Origin: Acanthococcus lagerstroemiae
Lineage: Eukaryota > Arthropoda > Insecta > Hemiptera > Eriococcidae
DNA: 64,000 nt
Direction: 5' to 3'
NCBI GenBank assembly: GCA_031841125.1
Contig: CM063114.1
Span: 41,251,574 to 41,315,573, forward strand
Shown here: positions 1 to 11,845 of the stretch, piece by piece
Position numbering within the stretch: the first letter of the stretch is position 1
How the letters are laid out: each line of letters opens with the position of its first letter
Program-made: the position numbers and the translations under genes
Notes under the pieces: generated by a model
What the model saw: the letters and a program-made list of their open reading frames with translations, nothing else
The model's database searches: none
What the model was told of the DNA's origin: nothing

Positions 1-39
1 CATTCTATCACATTTTTTATGATGATTGTTCGTGTCTGT

Positions 40-100
40 TATTCAGAATTATTTATTTCTTTTTATTTATTTACAACCTGTACTTAATCTAGTCATTAGA
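40..100 (-). repeat. Putative 3' UTR/tail of the RTE-like fragment
   Basis: Immediately downstream of the RT stop (minus strand) lies about 60 bases of AT-rich DNA with AAATAAATAAAAAGAAATAA-like simple sequence. RTE-type elements typically have very short 3' UTRs ending in a simple repeat, so this fits the 3' terminus of the element. The exact end was not determined. Confidence 0.45.
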
Positions 101-553
101 TTAGTGCGCCCAAGAGCGGGCATAGATCTCCCTCACCTTTCTCCATCGGTCCCTGTCCCTAGCTCCTCTAACCCAGAGCCTTCCCCCTATCTTTTCGAGT
201 TCATCGTGCTACCTTGTCCAGGGTCTCCCTAGTGATCTCACACCTTCCCAGGAGTGTCAGTCCATCATCCTTATTGCCCATCTTTCCCTCCCTTCTCTGG
301 CTGCATATCCCGCATAATCAAATTTTAGCTTTTTCATGATATACCTACAGTCTTTTGCTCCGGTTCTCATTCTTACCTCAGTATTCCTCAGCCTGTCTTT
401 CTTTTTTATACCTAAAATTGCTCTTTCCATAGCAATTTGAGTTCTTGCCATTTTCAGGTTTTGTGCTTCAGTGGTTGCCCACGTCTGCGTCCCGTAAGTC
501 AAACCCGGTACTGTACATCCCTCCAGGATTTTTATTTCAGTTTTAAGTGGCAT
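101..553 (-). pseudogene. RTE-like non-LTR retrotransposon, RT C-terminal fragment
   Basis: Read on the minus strand this is the segment after the RT catalytic core in RTE-type endonuclease-reverse transcriptases. Frame one (553 to 257) carries GLTYGTQTWATT, then MERAILGIKKKDRLRN and TEVRMRTGAKD, in the order known for the family. It ends at a TGA at 257-259. The homology resumes in another frame with SLGRPW and ARDRDRWRKVREIYARSWAH, and stops at TAA 101-103, so at least one frameshift separates the two parts. All upstream RT and endonuclease domains are missing, as expected of 5' truncation. A short AT-rich trailer follows at about 40-100. It is non-functional. RTE is the best clade by motif memory, not by alignment. 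Confidence 0.8.
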
Positions 554-1655
554 TTTACTTCTAAATACCTGTTGAAAGCTGGAGAAATTGCTGACATTTT
601 CTGGAATTCAGAAATTCGAACTAGCCTAGGCTTGTGTATAGAGGACGTGAAATTGCTTCTGGAGATATTGGGACTTTATTGGGTTACTGATTCTTAATAT
701 CTGATTAAATTTTAAATCCGACTTCCATTTCACAATAATTCCTTTTCACAATAAGCAAAACTGACTGCTCTAGGAAAATTGAATGATTTATCAAAATTAG
801 TGTTTCTTATGTCGCTAATTCTGAGAATTTCAGTAGGATTTTTATATGACTCAAAGTTAGGCTCCATAAATTAAAATTTCCCACTGAAAATGGAAACATT
901 TTTCTAAATTTACGAAAAATCGAGTCGATTGTCCAACAGAGATATTTCGAATAAATGAGCTCGAATAATCTCTTGAAATTTTCGATACAACTGTGTCTGA
1001 GATCTTAAGGTTCATGAAAGCTCAAAATGAAAAAACACTGATTATAATCTTTCTAATTTGGGTGAACTCTAGTAATTACGGGTTTTGATGATTACAGATT
1101 TCCAGTACTTGCAAAATTTTCGATCTGGTTCTGTTCGGTGTAAGAATTTTTTTTTCTTCATATTTTATCCGACTCCAAATCGGCTGAGAAATGTCTAAAA
1201 ATTACCCAAACATACACTGTCAGGGAAGCCTGAAGCAACATTTAATTTTTTTTAATCGAATAAACTACCATTTTTTGGTATCGTATTCCATCGTTGAAGG
1301 GTACGAAAATTTTCTGAATTCTTGACAAATTTTTTGAGTCAAAAAATAATTTTTTTTTTTCATGTGAGGAAGGAGCTCTAATCTTCCTCTTCCCATTCGT
1401 TTTATTGCTACAGCCCTGGCCGTTATCTAAATTTGGTAGAAACGTCTTCTTTTTGAAGACTGTGTCGAAAATTTTGTTCTAAAAAGTAACTTTTTAGTAT
1501 TTTCCTTTTGATTCTCAAATTGAGTCAGTTGAAGAGTCTTAGTTTCAAGGAATGTTAGAGTTTTGTACATCTGCGAAAGTTCTGAAGTTTTCCGAGGTCA
1601 CTGATCTGTATCGCGGAGTTGTTCTATATTATGCTTAATTAAAGTCGCATATTCG
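554..1655. other. AT-rich stretch, nothing supported
   Basis: There is no open frame of note and no recognisable RNA gene. The texture (short clauses such as tttttgagtc and ttctgaattc) faintly resembles the B-type repeats elsewhere in the window, but I could not align it by eye. Confidence 0.3.
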
Positions 1656-1659
1656 ACTA

Positions 1660-2296
1660 AGCCCCCGGCACACCCTGTTCGAGTGTGAGGCCTGGAAGCA
1701 GAAGAGGCGCGGGACGGTATCAGTAATTGATCCCGGCGTCAACACAAGTGATTGCGACGGCGTGATCGATTGTCTCACTCCGGACACCTTGGTTCCGGAA
1801 ATGCTGAAGAGTGGAAGCGGATGGAACCGGGTGTCGGCCTTTGTCTCGACCATCATGAAGAAGAAGATGCAGAGTGGTGGAGGCAGGGGGCCGATGGACG
1901 AAGCTCGGCCCACACTGGACACAAAGACTCTGTACCATCCTAGAGCTGCTGAAGCTGTTGCTGACCCCCCCCCCACGGTATGGCTCACCCCACCGTCATC
2001 ATCTTCTTGCGTCACCACACGTGTCAAGACGAGGAGGTGCGAGGTGAAGGAAGGAAACGCGTCCGGCTATGGTGCACTCGAATTCCAGTTAACGCTGGGT
2101 GAGCGTTGCCTCGGTCAGTAGGGTGTCCCATGGTGGCCCTTGCAGGACAGCGGAGAGGCGAAATGGAGGCCCATGCTAGCCTTAGTGCTTCCCTTTGGTC
2201 ACTGATGCGATACTCGAAAGGGTGGTTTCCGGGGTCAGGGTAGCGGTGTCTGGGGAGCCACTTTGACATGCGCGCATCGCCATACGCTCCACCATT
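1660..2296 (+). pseudogene. R1/TRAS-like LINE, C-terminus plus 3' UTR (copy C1)
   Basis: An open frame from about 1660 to the stop at 2121 begins with HTLFECEAWKQKRRG, the H-x4-C half of the C-terminal CCHC-type zinc knuckle found after the RT of R1/TRAS-type elements. It continues with GVIDCLTPDTLVPEMLKS and GWNRVSAFVSTIMKK. The same protein string recurs on the minus strand at 16.2-17.2 kb and 44.7-45.5 kb. A non-coding 3' tail follows and ends with CGCCATACGCTCCACCA at about 2280-2296, which is shared by the copies. Everything upstream of the zinc knuckle is missing (5' truncation). I found no convincing target duplication. The copy is non-functional. Confidence 0.75.
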
Positions 2297-5200
2297 TAAT
2301 CACTTTATACCCTACTAAAATCTAATATATACATTCCTAATACCCTTAAGGGTTGAGAAATACAATTTTCCTTAAAAAATGTCGAAACGTGTGTGTTTTT
2401 TTTTAATAAGAAAGGAGGATTATCCCATCGAGCTATAATTTTCTGGGGTTCACTTTTTCATCACATGGAACAATAGTCCGCCTGGTGTTCCGTAAATTCG
2501 AAGGGAAAGAAATTCATCAAGTATAAATGATTATCTTCCTAATGTAACTGACAGTTCTTGAGAGTATTTTGGGTGTCTTTTGCTTCCCTGTGGGAGGGAG
2601 GAGGGTCCAGAAACAATACAGACAAGTTACAGTGTGTTGATCAGGGAACTAGAAGACGTTCCTGAAGAAACCTGCTTATGCAGATTTTGTCCTTCTCGAT
2701 CTCATATTTTCCTGGGCTATATTTTTACAATTTCTCTTTAAGAAACAAATGTGAAGAAACTTGAAAAAATGTTACCAATGGATATATGGGCACAAGATAG
2801 GGCAGATGAGCGTTTATTCTTGATCGCGTGATTGTGTTTGATTATGGTAATGGTACAATGATTCAATCATCGTGCTGAAGATCTCAAACTGTACATGAAG
2901 TAGCATTTCTGGGGGCTCTAGAATTCAGAATTCCGGCCATTCATTTCACAGTATGTTAGCAGGGTAGGAGGTGCTCGCTTTTCCATAAGGAGAGAGGCAT
3001 TTGGAGGATAAATGGGATTCTCGGGGGCTTTATAAAGTTTTAATGGAACGAAGCCCCTTCAACTCCACCTCTGTCACCATGGAGCTCATTTCTTTTTTCA
3101 GATACGTAGATTTTCAGACACGTTTTCTAGAATTCATCGTTGGCCTAATGCACTACGGAAATATTCTCCCTGCGACTAGTTTGATATTCTCCTCGCTTTC
3201 TCCACACTCGACTCTCCAAAACGAAAAAGGTAAATCTCGTGATATACTAGGTATTAAATAAAAATAATAACGCGCATCTTTCACTCGTAAGAGGCTTTTT
3301 CGTTTAATGAGCGGACTTTTTAATTCACTTAAAACTTGACCCGTCCTAGGTTCCCCATATATACCCTAATCACGTACTGCAGCGAAACCGGTTGTTAAAA
3401 ATAGGTAATTTTTTCGTCTTTTTCTTCCCATTACTGCGAGAGACTACATCTGAAAGCCAGCTGGACAATTACCAGCCCCACAGTCGCGACGAAAAAAAAA
3501 AAAAAAAGATAAGCGAGTATTAAAATCTCATTTCCTGTAATTTTCTTCTCCTAATTAATCTCGGCTGGTCTCAAAGATTTGTTCGTGTTCACGTCATTCC
3601 TCCAAATGCCATTTTCAGATCGGTCTAATAATAGCCGGAAGTTTCCTTCACGATAATTATCGGCTTGTTTCTGCACTCAAATGGTTAATAATTGATTTTC
3701 AAGTACCATGCTTTGTTCTGCGATTGTTTTTTTTTCTGCTTTTCTCGCAGGAAGAAAATGTTTTTTGTTTCCTGGATTTGCAACCGAAGTGGAATAACCC
3801 AGAACAGGTTGCTCGTAAAATGTCGACCTTTTCGAGGATTACCTCGATTTTCTGTTGCTTTGATATCATATGCCCATTGACCAAGTCCAGAAAAGAAATA
3901 AGCTATGTGATCGACGATGCGTTGATGCGTAGTTACAGTAGCAACACGTGTGGTCGAAGTAAACAATGGCATACAAATTACTAGCACTACGTGCTTGAAG
4001 ATATATCCTTGAACTGTATCATCAGGTTTAGAATGATTACTGTATGTTGTCGAGTATTGAAAAGGAAGAGAAAACCAAAATCATCAACGATTAGATTGAT
4101 ACAGAAAGTCGAAAATGAATGCCCGGCATGTACATAATTAAAAATCTATTATCACGAAGATAAGTAATGCTTTATACAGGAAAAACCAGAAGTCGAGGCT
4201 CTGATGCAAATGGAAACCAGACAAACAAATAGAAATAGACAGACATGCTGAGAATTCCAGAAAAATGTTAAATAAACATCGAATATGGGTCATGTGCCCT
4301 CTAAAATATGAGGAGCCCAAATTCTCGATCTAATTTTTATCTCATCTTGTAGAATACTTTGTCACAATCCAATTTTCTCTAATGTAAATAAAAATCGTGC
4401 TTTGTTAAAAACTGGGGTACATGACACGGATGACTTTCAACAGTTTTATATAATTTTGCCCCGTGGCACAACTTCAATGAGGAGAAACTTGGGTGTTGAG
4501 GGAGGCAGCTAGGAATAAAAAATGACGACAGTTTCAATCTCCAACTTTTGGAAAATGAGCGTCGACAAAACAAAAATATATTTCAGTAAATACTCCAAAA
4601 TATCTTCATTTGAGGGGGAGGAGTATGGAGTTTATTTGCCTTTCCTCTTTGCATGACAAGAATCGGAATTTGTATTCGTGAATATATATTTTCATATTCT
4701 CAGAATGAATACCTCAACACGCAAATGTAGCGTCGAAGGAGGTTGAAGGACTTAAATGTTTTTTTTTTATTCTTAAGGGTATCTGATCGTAGGCTTTCGT
4801 TGTAATAAGACAGTCGTCCTTTTCTTTTTCTGAATGAGAACTTCGGCCTTGCCTTTGGGAAACCCCGTTTTATTACTTGTAAGGGAGAGAAAACAAAATG
4901 TCCTTGTCCTCTTCTTGATAAAAAGGATTTCATTTTTGTCTAGGAAAAAAAAAAAAAAAAAAAAAAAGCGTCTGTCTTTTGAGGAAAAAGGAGAAAATCA
5001 TCGCTTCTTTTTGAATGCGGAGAATTTCATCCAGATAATTTGCTCAATTTGGTGAAGTTGAGTTAATGTTGCCCTTTTTGAAGCTGAAATTCTAATTTTG
5101 TAGTCTAATTTTCCGGGGTCCGATTAAATATTGGATGCGATATTCGAAACTCCAAGAAACCCTTCTTTACATAGGTACTTTGGTTGATTTCTTGACTCGA

Positions 5201-5790
5201 GTCAGTTTTGCCCTTTTATGGATAAAATTTGGATTTAAGGCCCACATTGTCGAAATTTTAGTTTTTCCTTTTCAAGTTTAAACATTAGATTTCGGGGCCC
5301 AACTTGAAGGCGGATCAGAAGTTTAACGCGACTGACTCGGCAACTGAAGTAATTCCGTAATTTTGATACTTCGTTCAGTTTTTTGATTTGAGTGTAATTT
5401 ACAGGAAACCCCTATCTCAATAGTTTGCTCAATTTAAAAAAACAAAACAAAAAAAAACACGAGGAACTTGCTTGTTTTGCTTGCCAGTTTTGGAAGCAAA
5501 TGGAGGAATGTAGAAGAGACAGTTCACTTGTTTCGCTGGCGAATACTTGAATACTTATACTGAGTAAAAAAATTATACCAAAGTGTATAAATGAATAAAA
5601 CAGTACTAATAAATCGGATAGTAGGAAAAAGAAAGAAAAATTAAAAAAATAACTCTTGGGATCCAAACTAACTGTTTACGACTTCCAACATACCGGACTA
5701 TTACTGTAACCACCAGGCCTCAACACCATCTATGTATGATAGTCAATATTTGCCAGGAACATCGGAACTGGGGGGGGGCTCTTTGCCCTC
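2297..5790. other. Unassigned AT-rich DNA
   Basis: Open frames are short and unrecognised. The stretch includes two poly(A) runs (about 3487-3506 and 4945-4968), a C-rich patch near 5770 and otherwise anonymous sequence. From about 5050 to 5400 it contains short clauses similar in style to repeat family B. I see no supported gene. Confidence 0.35.
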
Positions 5791-5820
5791 CTTTCCGGTT
5801 CTTTCTCTCTGCCATTCCCT

Positions 5821-6010
5821 CTCAGAATCCGGAGGTTTCGGGTTCGAGCCCACGTAGCAACTCGCTACATTTCGACTTACGCCGGCTTTTCGGCCAGAAG
5901 TGAAGAGAGCTAAAACAGCCCTAACAGCCTCCCCAACGTCTCTGAGGTAATGCTCGAAAGGGCGGATTTCGGGGCTCTAGTTGAGAGCGAAATTAGAAAA
6001 GAGATTTCCT
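5821..6010 (+). repeat. tRNA-derived SINE, 5'-truncated copy S1
   Basis: This copy starts in the anticodon arm of the tRNA-like head (CAGAATCCGGAGG) and keeps a perfect pol III B-box, GGTTCGAGCC, at 5841-5850. The body matches the other SINE copies (CTCTGAGGTAATGCTCGAAA, GGGGCTCTAGTTGAGAGC) and ends near AAATTAGAAAAGAG. The A-box half is missing. Confidence 0.75.
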
Positions 6011-6119
6011 ATTTCCGTATTTGTCAGATTTGGTTGTCATCTACTGATATGCTGATGTCACACCTATGTACATCGTTCTTCTACTCTACTATCTGATTAC
6101 AGTTACATATCCTGAGACC

Positions 6120-6355
6120 AAAACCTGAAACAGGATACCCAAATTACCATTAATACTTTTATTATACGTATTTATTAGACATAATTCACATTGCATTCGC
6201 ATTATTCCTCGGGAAATCTACTGATAAGAGCACCACAGAAAGTTGTATTTGGTTCATAATTCAAAGAAATTCCATACTAATTGAACTGAGAACCCATTTC
6301 ATACATTTAAGAAACAACACACTTACCTCTTCTAAATCCAGTTAATTTCTTCGGT
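6120..6355 (+). repeat. Dispersed repeat family I, copy 1
   Basis: The stretch from CCTGAAACAGGATACCC to CTTCTAAATCCAGTTAAT is repeated in the same orientation at 35567-35805 with numerous substitutions and small indels (for example GACATAATTCACATTGCATT against GACATAACTCACATCGCATT). No coding capacity or terminal repeats are evident. The nature of the repeat is unknown. Confidence 0.7.
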
Positions 6356-6665
6356 AGAGTAATTCAACATAATAATTAATAAAACGTAATTAATCGCACT
6401 CTTAATTTCATCTCCTCGGCTCCTTGGTTCTATACATTGAACGGATTGAACACGGAACACACTCGCACTATCGCACAGTAATGAAGATCCAGATCACTAT
6501 GAGCACTACTAAAGGAGAAAAAAAACGTCGAGAAAAAAAAAAGTAATTGCAGGGGGCTTGTTTCCGACCCTAATAAAATCGAAATTGTTACTCATAATTA
6601 GTTTTAATATTTTCAACTAATTGTTTTCTCGAAAAGAAGGCGCCACTGAACTGAACTGTAATTCC
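6356..6665. other. Spacer with no supported gene
   Basis: AT-rich. It contains CACTGAACTGAACTGT (about 6644) and TTCCGACCCTAATA (about 6564). Similar words recur at about 9846 and 9917, on the far side of the GATGCGA tract. Confidence 0.35.
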
Positions 6666-7051
6666 AACCCTATTGACAAAGACGATGCGATTTTGAAAAA
6701 AAAAGACGCACTGCGACATCGCAACTGCTACCCGTGGGAAAAAAATCGTATCGCGATTGAGGCATCACAGGTGGCAGTGCGAGTCGCAGTGCTTTAGTGG
6801 CTTCGTCAGTCGCATGCTACTTTAACAGAAAGTGGCATGCGATTACGCCTGCGGCTGTCGTAGCCGCAGAGGCATGCGTCAGTAGCTACGACAGGCGCAT
6901 TGAAAATCGCATCGTGAAACGCATCGTGAATCGCCTTCGATACCACTATAGTTGAAAGTCGCATCGAAACTCGCATGCGACTTCGCCTTGCACTGTCGCG
7001 TCGAAAGTCGCACCCAATGCGATTTACAATGCGATTCTTGATGCGACTGTC

Positions 7052-7081
7052 GTAGCCACTGACGCATGCGTCTGTGGCTAC
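7052..7081. repeat. Near-perfect 30-bp palindrome
   Basis: GTAGCCAC, then TGACGCATGCGTCT, then GTGGCTAC reads the same on both strands except for one mismatched pair, centred on GCATGC. It lies inside the GATGCGA tract, where related CATGCG centres recur (about 6870). Confidence 0.8.
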
Positions 7082-7299
7082 CACAGGCGCAGGCGTTATC
7101 GCATGCGATTTAGGGTACGACTATCGGCCGTAGTCGTACCCGGTGCGCCTTTTGATGAGACTTTTAGCTAGAGTGGCATCGAATGCGATCCGTTTGCGAA
7201 ATGCAATTTCTGATGCGACAATTACACCGTGAATCGCATTCGATGCGTTTGGGGATGCGATTTTGACTGCTATATTTATAGCCAAAATCTGGGAGGGTG

Positions 7300-8150
7300 C
7301 AACTGTGGTCAATATATGGTGTTATCCAAAGTCGTGCGAGGATTACAGTGCAGTAAAAAAATAGATGTAATATAATAAATTATATGAGATTAGTATATGA
7401 TTGTATTAAAAAATACATTTGTATGCAACAATTATGGATATGTCTGCGTTTACACCATGCATGAAAAGCAGTCATATAGTATGACACAATTTTGAATGTG
7501 ATGCCACAGCTCTTAGCCTATCAAAGCCCAAAGGCTTCGATAGTTGACAGGCTTGCCCACAAGGAGGGAGCTGTGTTTTGCATCAATGGAATTATGCTAT
7601 TAACAGTTTAAAAGACTTTTTTTTTGTTTTTTTGTTTCAACAGAGTGGCCACCACTTTTTTCTTAGAACAAAATTTCCTGACTTTTCCCTGACTTTTTTT
7701 GTAATTTTTCTTGACCTTTTCCCCTCTTTTTTCCGACTAATTCCACAGAATTTTTATAAGTTATAATAAAATGACCAAACTGGAAAATAAGTACAAGTAC
7801 CTACTATAGTGTGTTGTATAGTTAAAGTCAATAACCAAGACAAAAGTAAAAACAGTTGTTTTTTTTTTGGGGGGGGGGATTCAAAAAAATGGGGAAGCTT
7901 ACAAGGCTTATACATACAACGAGTGTGTAGATCAATTTTGATTTATAAGATTCAAATTTTTGACAGTGAAAATTCAACGACATAAAGCAAAAGAAGAAAT
8001 TAAAAATATACAATAGTAGAGTATTTCTTCTCAATAATTTTCGATTTCTGAACGTTCATCAAAACTTGACTTCCACCCTGATACTATTTTCTAAACTATT
8101 TTTTTCTACCTTGTAATTCGTAATTGTTCACCCCCAGCTGAAGTGGTAGC
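7300..8150. other. AT-rich spacer between GATGCGA islands
   Basis: There is no gene. About 7640-7745 contains CCTGACTTTTCCCTGACTTT, a clause also seen near 58370 and resembling a dispersed arthropod repeat. A homopolymeric T9/G10 junction lies at about 7860-7879. Confidence 0.35.
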
Positions 8151-8544
8151 CACAATTGCCTCATTAGTGGTAGTGGATGCAATTTTAAATGCGATTCGAA
8201 AGTAAATCGCCTCGTTGATAGTATCGAGTACGATTTAATGCCGAATCGCATTTAAAAACGCATCCACTACGACTTTCCAGTATTAGTCGCCATGATAGTC
8301 GCACTGGAGGCCTCTTTGAATGCGATTCGGCATTATAATCGTACTCGATACTGCTAACGATGCGACTTGATACCGAGTCGCATCCGGAGTGGCCACCAGT
8401 ACGACTGTCGAGGCGACTAATACTCAAAAGTCGCAGTGGAGGCTACTCGCGATGTGATTTGGCATTCAATCGCCTCGTAAGAAGCATCGAGTGCGACTCA
8501 CGAGGCGACTGAATCCCATATCGCATCGCGAGTAGCCTCCACAC

Positions 8545-8600
8545 GCTGAATGCGGATTCTAGATTCTCGAATGCTGAATGCGGATTCTAGATTCTCGAAT
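8545..8600. repeat. Perfect 2 x 28-bp tandem duplication
   Basis: The unit beginning GCTGAATGCGGATTCTAGAT occurs at 8545-8572 and again, unchanged, at 8573-8600. The identity of the two units implies a recent local duplication at the edge of the second GATGCGA island. Confidence 0.85.
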
Positions 8601-8639
8601 GCGAATTCACCGATTCTGGTAGCTACCACAAACGAACAC

Positions 8640-9340
8640 ACGAATTTCCGCACCATTTTTCATTTAAAACGAATGAATTAATCGTTGCACATTTTCACAT
8701 TGATCAATAGTAGGCAATTTCGTCTACTAATAACAAATAGCTGCTATGATATGATCGCCATATTCATCATTTACTAATTTCAGGGCGATTGTAAGATTTT
8801 AAAGATGAACCAACTATCACCCTGAAATTAGTATGTGGGATAGAGCATTGCACGAGTAAGTAAAAAGTAATCGGATAAATAATCGCCGAGTATCACACCT
8901 GACGATGTCGAGTATACTCGGCATCGTTTCAGAAAGTATCACCGGTTACATTTACCGCATGATTACAAATAATAATCGTCAGAATATGGCATTGTGGCAT
9001 CGATTACGCATCGTGAATTGGTACCAGCTTATAAAGAAGAAAATGAAACATGCTACATATTTTTACATTACCCATCACCATGATACATGCACAAAATACT
9101 TGAGCATTCCAGATTGATAAACCACAAAACAAATCCACACAACACATTTTGTAATCACAGATTTAAATAGTTATTAATGTTACCTAGAGATCTTGAAACA
9201 CAACACTAGCAATGAAAACAAAATAGATTTATGTAAAATTGCTACAATACAATTTATGCAATAATTTTTTTATGAAGGCATGGTGTTGATAACACAGACA
9301 CATCTTAACTGTTGCATGTGCATATGGAGGGGGGAGCGTG
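8640..9340. other. AT-rich spacer, no gene
   Basis: Anonymous sequence between the second and third GATGCGA islands. The open frame at 8905-9117 has no recognisable motif. Confidence 0.35.
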
Positions 9341-9930
9341 TCTCGATGCCTCTGAGGCATCAAGAGTAGCAGTCGATACGATTTTATTTGTCAAGTCGCA
9401 TATCAACTGCCACTTTCGATACCATAGACGTAGCGTCTGTCGATACGTCTGGTGCATCGATAGTGGCAGTCGATGCGATTTTATTTTTTGAGTCGCATTG
9501 ACTGCCACTAACAATACCTCAGAGGTATCGACAGACGCAGCGCCTATCGTATTGAGAGGCGCAATTTATGCGACTTTTTTTTTGCTTTGTGGCATCGACT
9601 GCGACTTTGGATGCTACAGTCGTAGCGCCTGTAGTTGCGACTGTAGCATCCAGAGTAGAACTCGATGCGATTTTTAAAAAAAATTTTGAAAAAGGCATCG
9701 ATAATGGTATCGACTGCTCCCAGTCGCATCGATCGTATTGTAGAATCGCACTCGATGCGACTGGTAGCAGTGCGACTCTCAGTTTCTTTTGTCAATAGGG
9801 AATCAATGAACAGTGCCGAAAAACACGCATCTGAAATGACGCCCTACTGAACTGAACTGTGACTTTGAACATGAGAAGAAGAGAAGAAAATAGTGATTGC
9901 AATAGGCTCGGCTACTCGTAGCCGACCCTA

Positions 9931-10800
9931 ATAATTATGGTGATAGCTTACACATGTTGAGTCATCCTCGCCATTGTAGGGATTCTCTTATTTACAACTT
10001 GAGGGCAAATCATTAGGTTTGAATCTCTTCAGTCATCGGATTTCTTGGCTATTGTCTAATAGCTCGACGGCTGTTGGATTTATGTAGTCGTGAAGTCGTC
10101 TTCATACTGCGTGGCGAACCGGCGTGTCTCTTCTAGGACTGTCGGCATTTTTAGGTCACTATGGGTGTTGCGTTCAAACTGGTAGGCTTCGACTATGGTG
10201 CTTAGTGCTATGTTTTGATTTCGTTGGATGTTGTCCACATTGGACTTACTGACACAGCCCCACAGCTGGATGCCTTAGGTTCAGATTGGCTTCACAACTG
10301 CGACATAGTCACCGCTTGCATTCCAGAGATAACTAGGATTTTCGTCCCACTGACCAGCATAGGTTTCGCATTCGTTCGCACATTTGTTGCCGTTTCTGCA
10401 TGGTGTGATGCTGCCCGTTCAGTTTGCTGTCGATGTGCCTTCCTAGTCTTCTAGATATTTAACCGTATTCTTTTGTGAAATGATTCGACTCTCGAGTGCC
10501 ACTGGGGTGTAATTGTACTGCCGCAGGGTGAAGTTAATATGCAATGATTTCATGGCGTTTAATTGGATCTTCCACCGGCGCATCCACCTATGGAAGTTGT
10601 CAACAGCCTTTTGTAGTTTTTCAGTTGCTTTTGTAAGGGAGTCAGACACTGCCAATATGGGGGTGTCTGTCATCGGCGAACGTCGCTGTTATTGTATTAC
10701 TAGACGTTGATGCATCTGCAGAGAATAGCAGGTACAAAATGTGCCCTAGGACACTACCTTGGAGCACTCCTGCTGCGATGTAGTGCCACTACGATGTAGC
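9931..10800 (-). pseudogene. Jockey-like LINE RT C-terminal half (copy J1)
   Basis: On the minus strand the RT palm is recognisable as GVLQGSVLGHILYLLF followed by FADD, then ILAVSDSLTKATEKL, LQKAVDNFHRWMRRWKIQLN and NTVKYLE, in the Jockey-clade order. Frameshifts occur, one of them right after FADD. The 3' part continues to about 9931 with the same 3' sequence as the second copy at 21.8-22.8 kb (ACAATGGCGAGGATGACTC). The endonuclease and RT fingers are missing. The fragment abuts a SINE (10808-11009) in the same orientation, and exactly the same junction occurs in the second copy. Non-functional. Confidence 0.8.
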
Positions 10801-10807
10801 TCTTTCT

Positions 10808-11009
10808 CTTTTCTAATTTGCTCCCAACCCGAGCCCTGGAATTTGCCCTTTCGGACATTACCTCAGAGACGTCGGGTAGCCTGTCAAGGCTATCTTAGCT
10901 CTCTTCTCTTCTCGTCGAAAAACCGGCCTAGGTCGAACTGTAACGAGTTACTACGTGGGCTCGAACCCGGAGCCTCCGGGGCGCGCTATCCACTCGGTCA
11001 ACCAGATCA
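10808..11009 (-). repeat. tRNA-derived SINE copy S2, fused upstream of Jockey copy J1
   Basis: Minus strand: GATCTGGTTGACCGAGTGGA (A-box region), then GGTTCGAGCCC (B-box), about 35 bases apart, as in a pol III promoter derived from a tRNA. The body matches the other copies and runs directly into the Jockey fragment. About 50 further bases upstream (to about 11069) also match the second chimeric copy. Confidence 0.8.
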
Positions 11010-11084
11010 CAGTGCGATGCTGGATAAGTTAAATGGTCAAAGAATATACACGAAAAAGGCTGTGCTGATTTCCAGGGACCATCG

Positions 11085-11356
11085 CGGAGCTGACGAAGGG
11101 GGGACTCCGACGTTTGGAAAAATTGTGGGCGAAAAAAGGGTTATTAATAAATTTGAACAAAACTGAGATCTTCCTTTTCACTCACAAAAAGAAGGGCAAG
11201 GTGTTAGTCAAGGTTCAATACAAAGGAAGACCGTTAGCTCTCACAGGGAAAATGGAAATACTTAGGAGTATAATCTTGACGAAAAACTTCCCTGGAGGGA
11301 TCACGTCTCAGAGAAAATAAGAAAAGGGATTGAGGTTTTGCACTAGCGCATCCCCG
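11085..11356 (+). pseudogene. I/LOA-like LINE, RT thumb fragment (part 1)
   Basis: Frame-broken RT coding sequence: LEKLWAKKGLLINLNKTEIF, LFTHKKKGKV, then DEKLPWRDHVSEKIRKG in another frame. This is the palm-to-thumb order of non-LTR RTs. The reading continues at 11846 with RTFVGRTW and SPKMMHWIYTGVIRPRITYA, so the 489 bp between are a later insertion. The upstream RT, including the catalytic site, is absent. Assignment to an RNase H-bearing clade rests on part 2. Confidence 0.65.
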
Positions 11357-11845
11357 TGTTTAAATTAGAGCGGAAACGGATGGAACTGGGTGTCGGCCTT
11401 TGTTTCGACCATCATGAAGAAGATGCTGACAGAGTGATTAAGGCAGAGAGCCGACAGACAAAACATGCCCCACACTACCGAACACAACAACTCCGTACCA
11501 TCCTAAGTTGTTGCACCTGCTGCAGACTTCCGAGCTGGGCTTACCCCGCCGTCACCACCTCCCTGCGTCGCAACGCATACCAAACTGAGAGGTGAGGGGT
11601 GAAGGAAGGAAACGCGTCCGTCTGTGATGCACCCGAATTCCAGGTTAATGCTGGGTGAATGTTGCCTCGGTCAGTAGGGCGTCCCACGGTGGTCCTGGCA
11701 GGGCAGCGCGAATCCAAAGCGGAAAGGCAAAATAGGAGCTCGGGCCAGCGGATGCGATACTCAAAAGGGTAGTTTCCGGGGCCAGAAGTGCGGTGTCTGG
11801 GAAGCCACTCTGGCATGCGTGTATCGCCATACGCTCCACCAAACA
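11357..11845 (+). mobile_element. R1/TRAS-like LINE 3' fragment (copy C2) nested in another LINE
   Basis: It begins in the middle of the conserved C-terminal string (AGCGGAAACGGATGGAACT, encoding GWNRVSAF-like residues) and ends with the family 3' terminus CGCCATACGCTCCACCA at about 11841. It is homologous to 1812-2296. The flanks belong to one continuous RT (11085-11356 and 11846-12570). Possible degenerate target duplication: AAATTAG before, AAACATTG after. Confidence 0.7.

Larger units (their letters stand above)
6667..9801. repeat. Complex GATGCGA/TCGCATC tract with inverted ends
   Basis: Three islands (about 6690-7290, 8160-8545, 9345-9790) are built largely from words such as GATGCGATT, AATCGCATC, GTCGCATCG and GCGACT in both orientations, separated by ordinary AT-rich DNA. 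The outer ends carry CCCTATTGACAAAG (about 6667) and its complement TTTGTCAATAGGG (about 9788), suggesting one composite unit with inverted termini. Short near-palindromes abound. Open frames here are by-products of the repeated words, and no protein family is recognisable. Confidence 0.6.

Noticed and set aside
1720..2269. Minus-strand frames opposite the R1/TRAS-like copy
   Set aside because: Shadows of the plus-strand reading frame, which alone carries family motifs.
6806..7312. Minus-strand open frames of 60-90 codons
   Set aside because: They are generated by the GATGCGA word array, with repetitive, compositionally odd peptides and no family.
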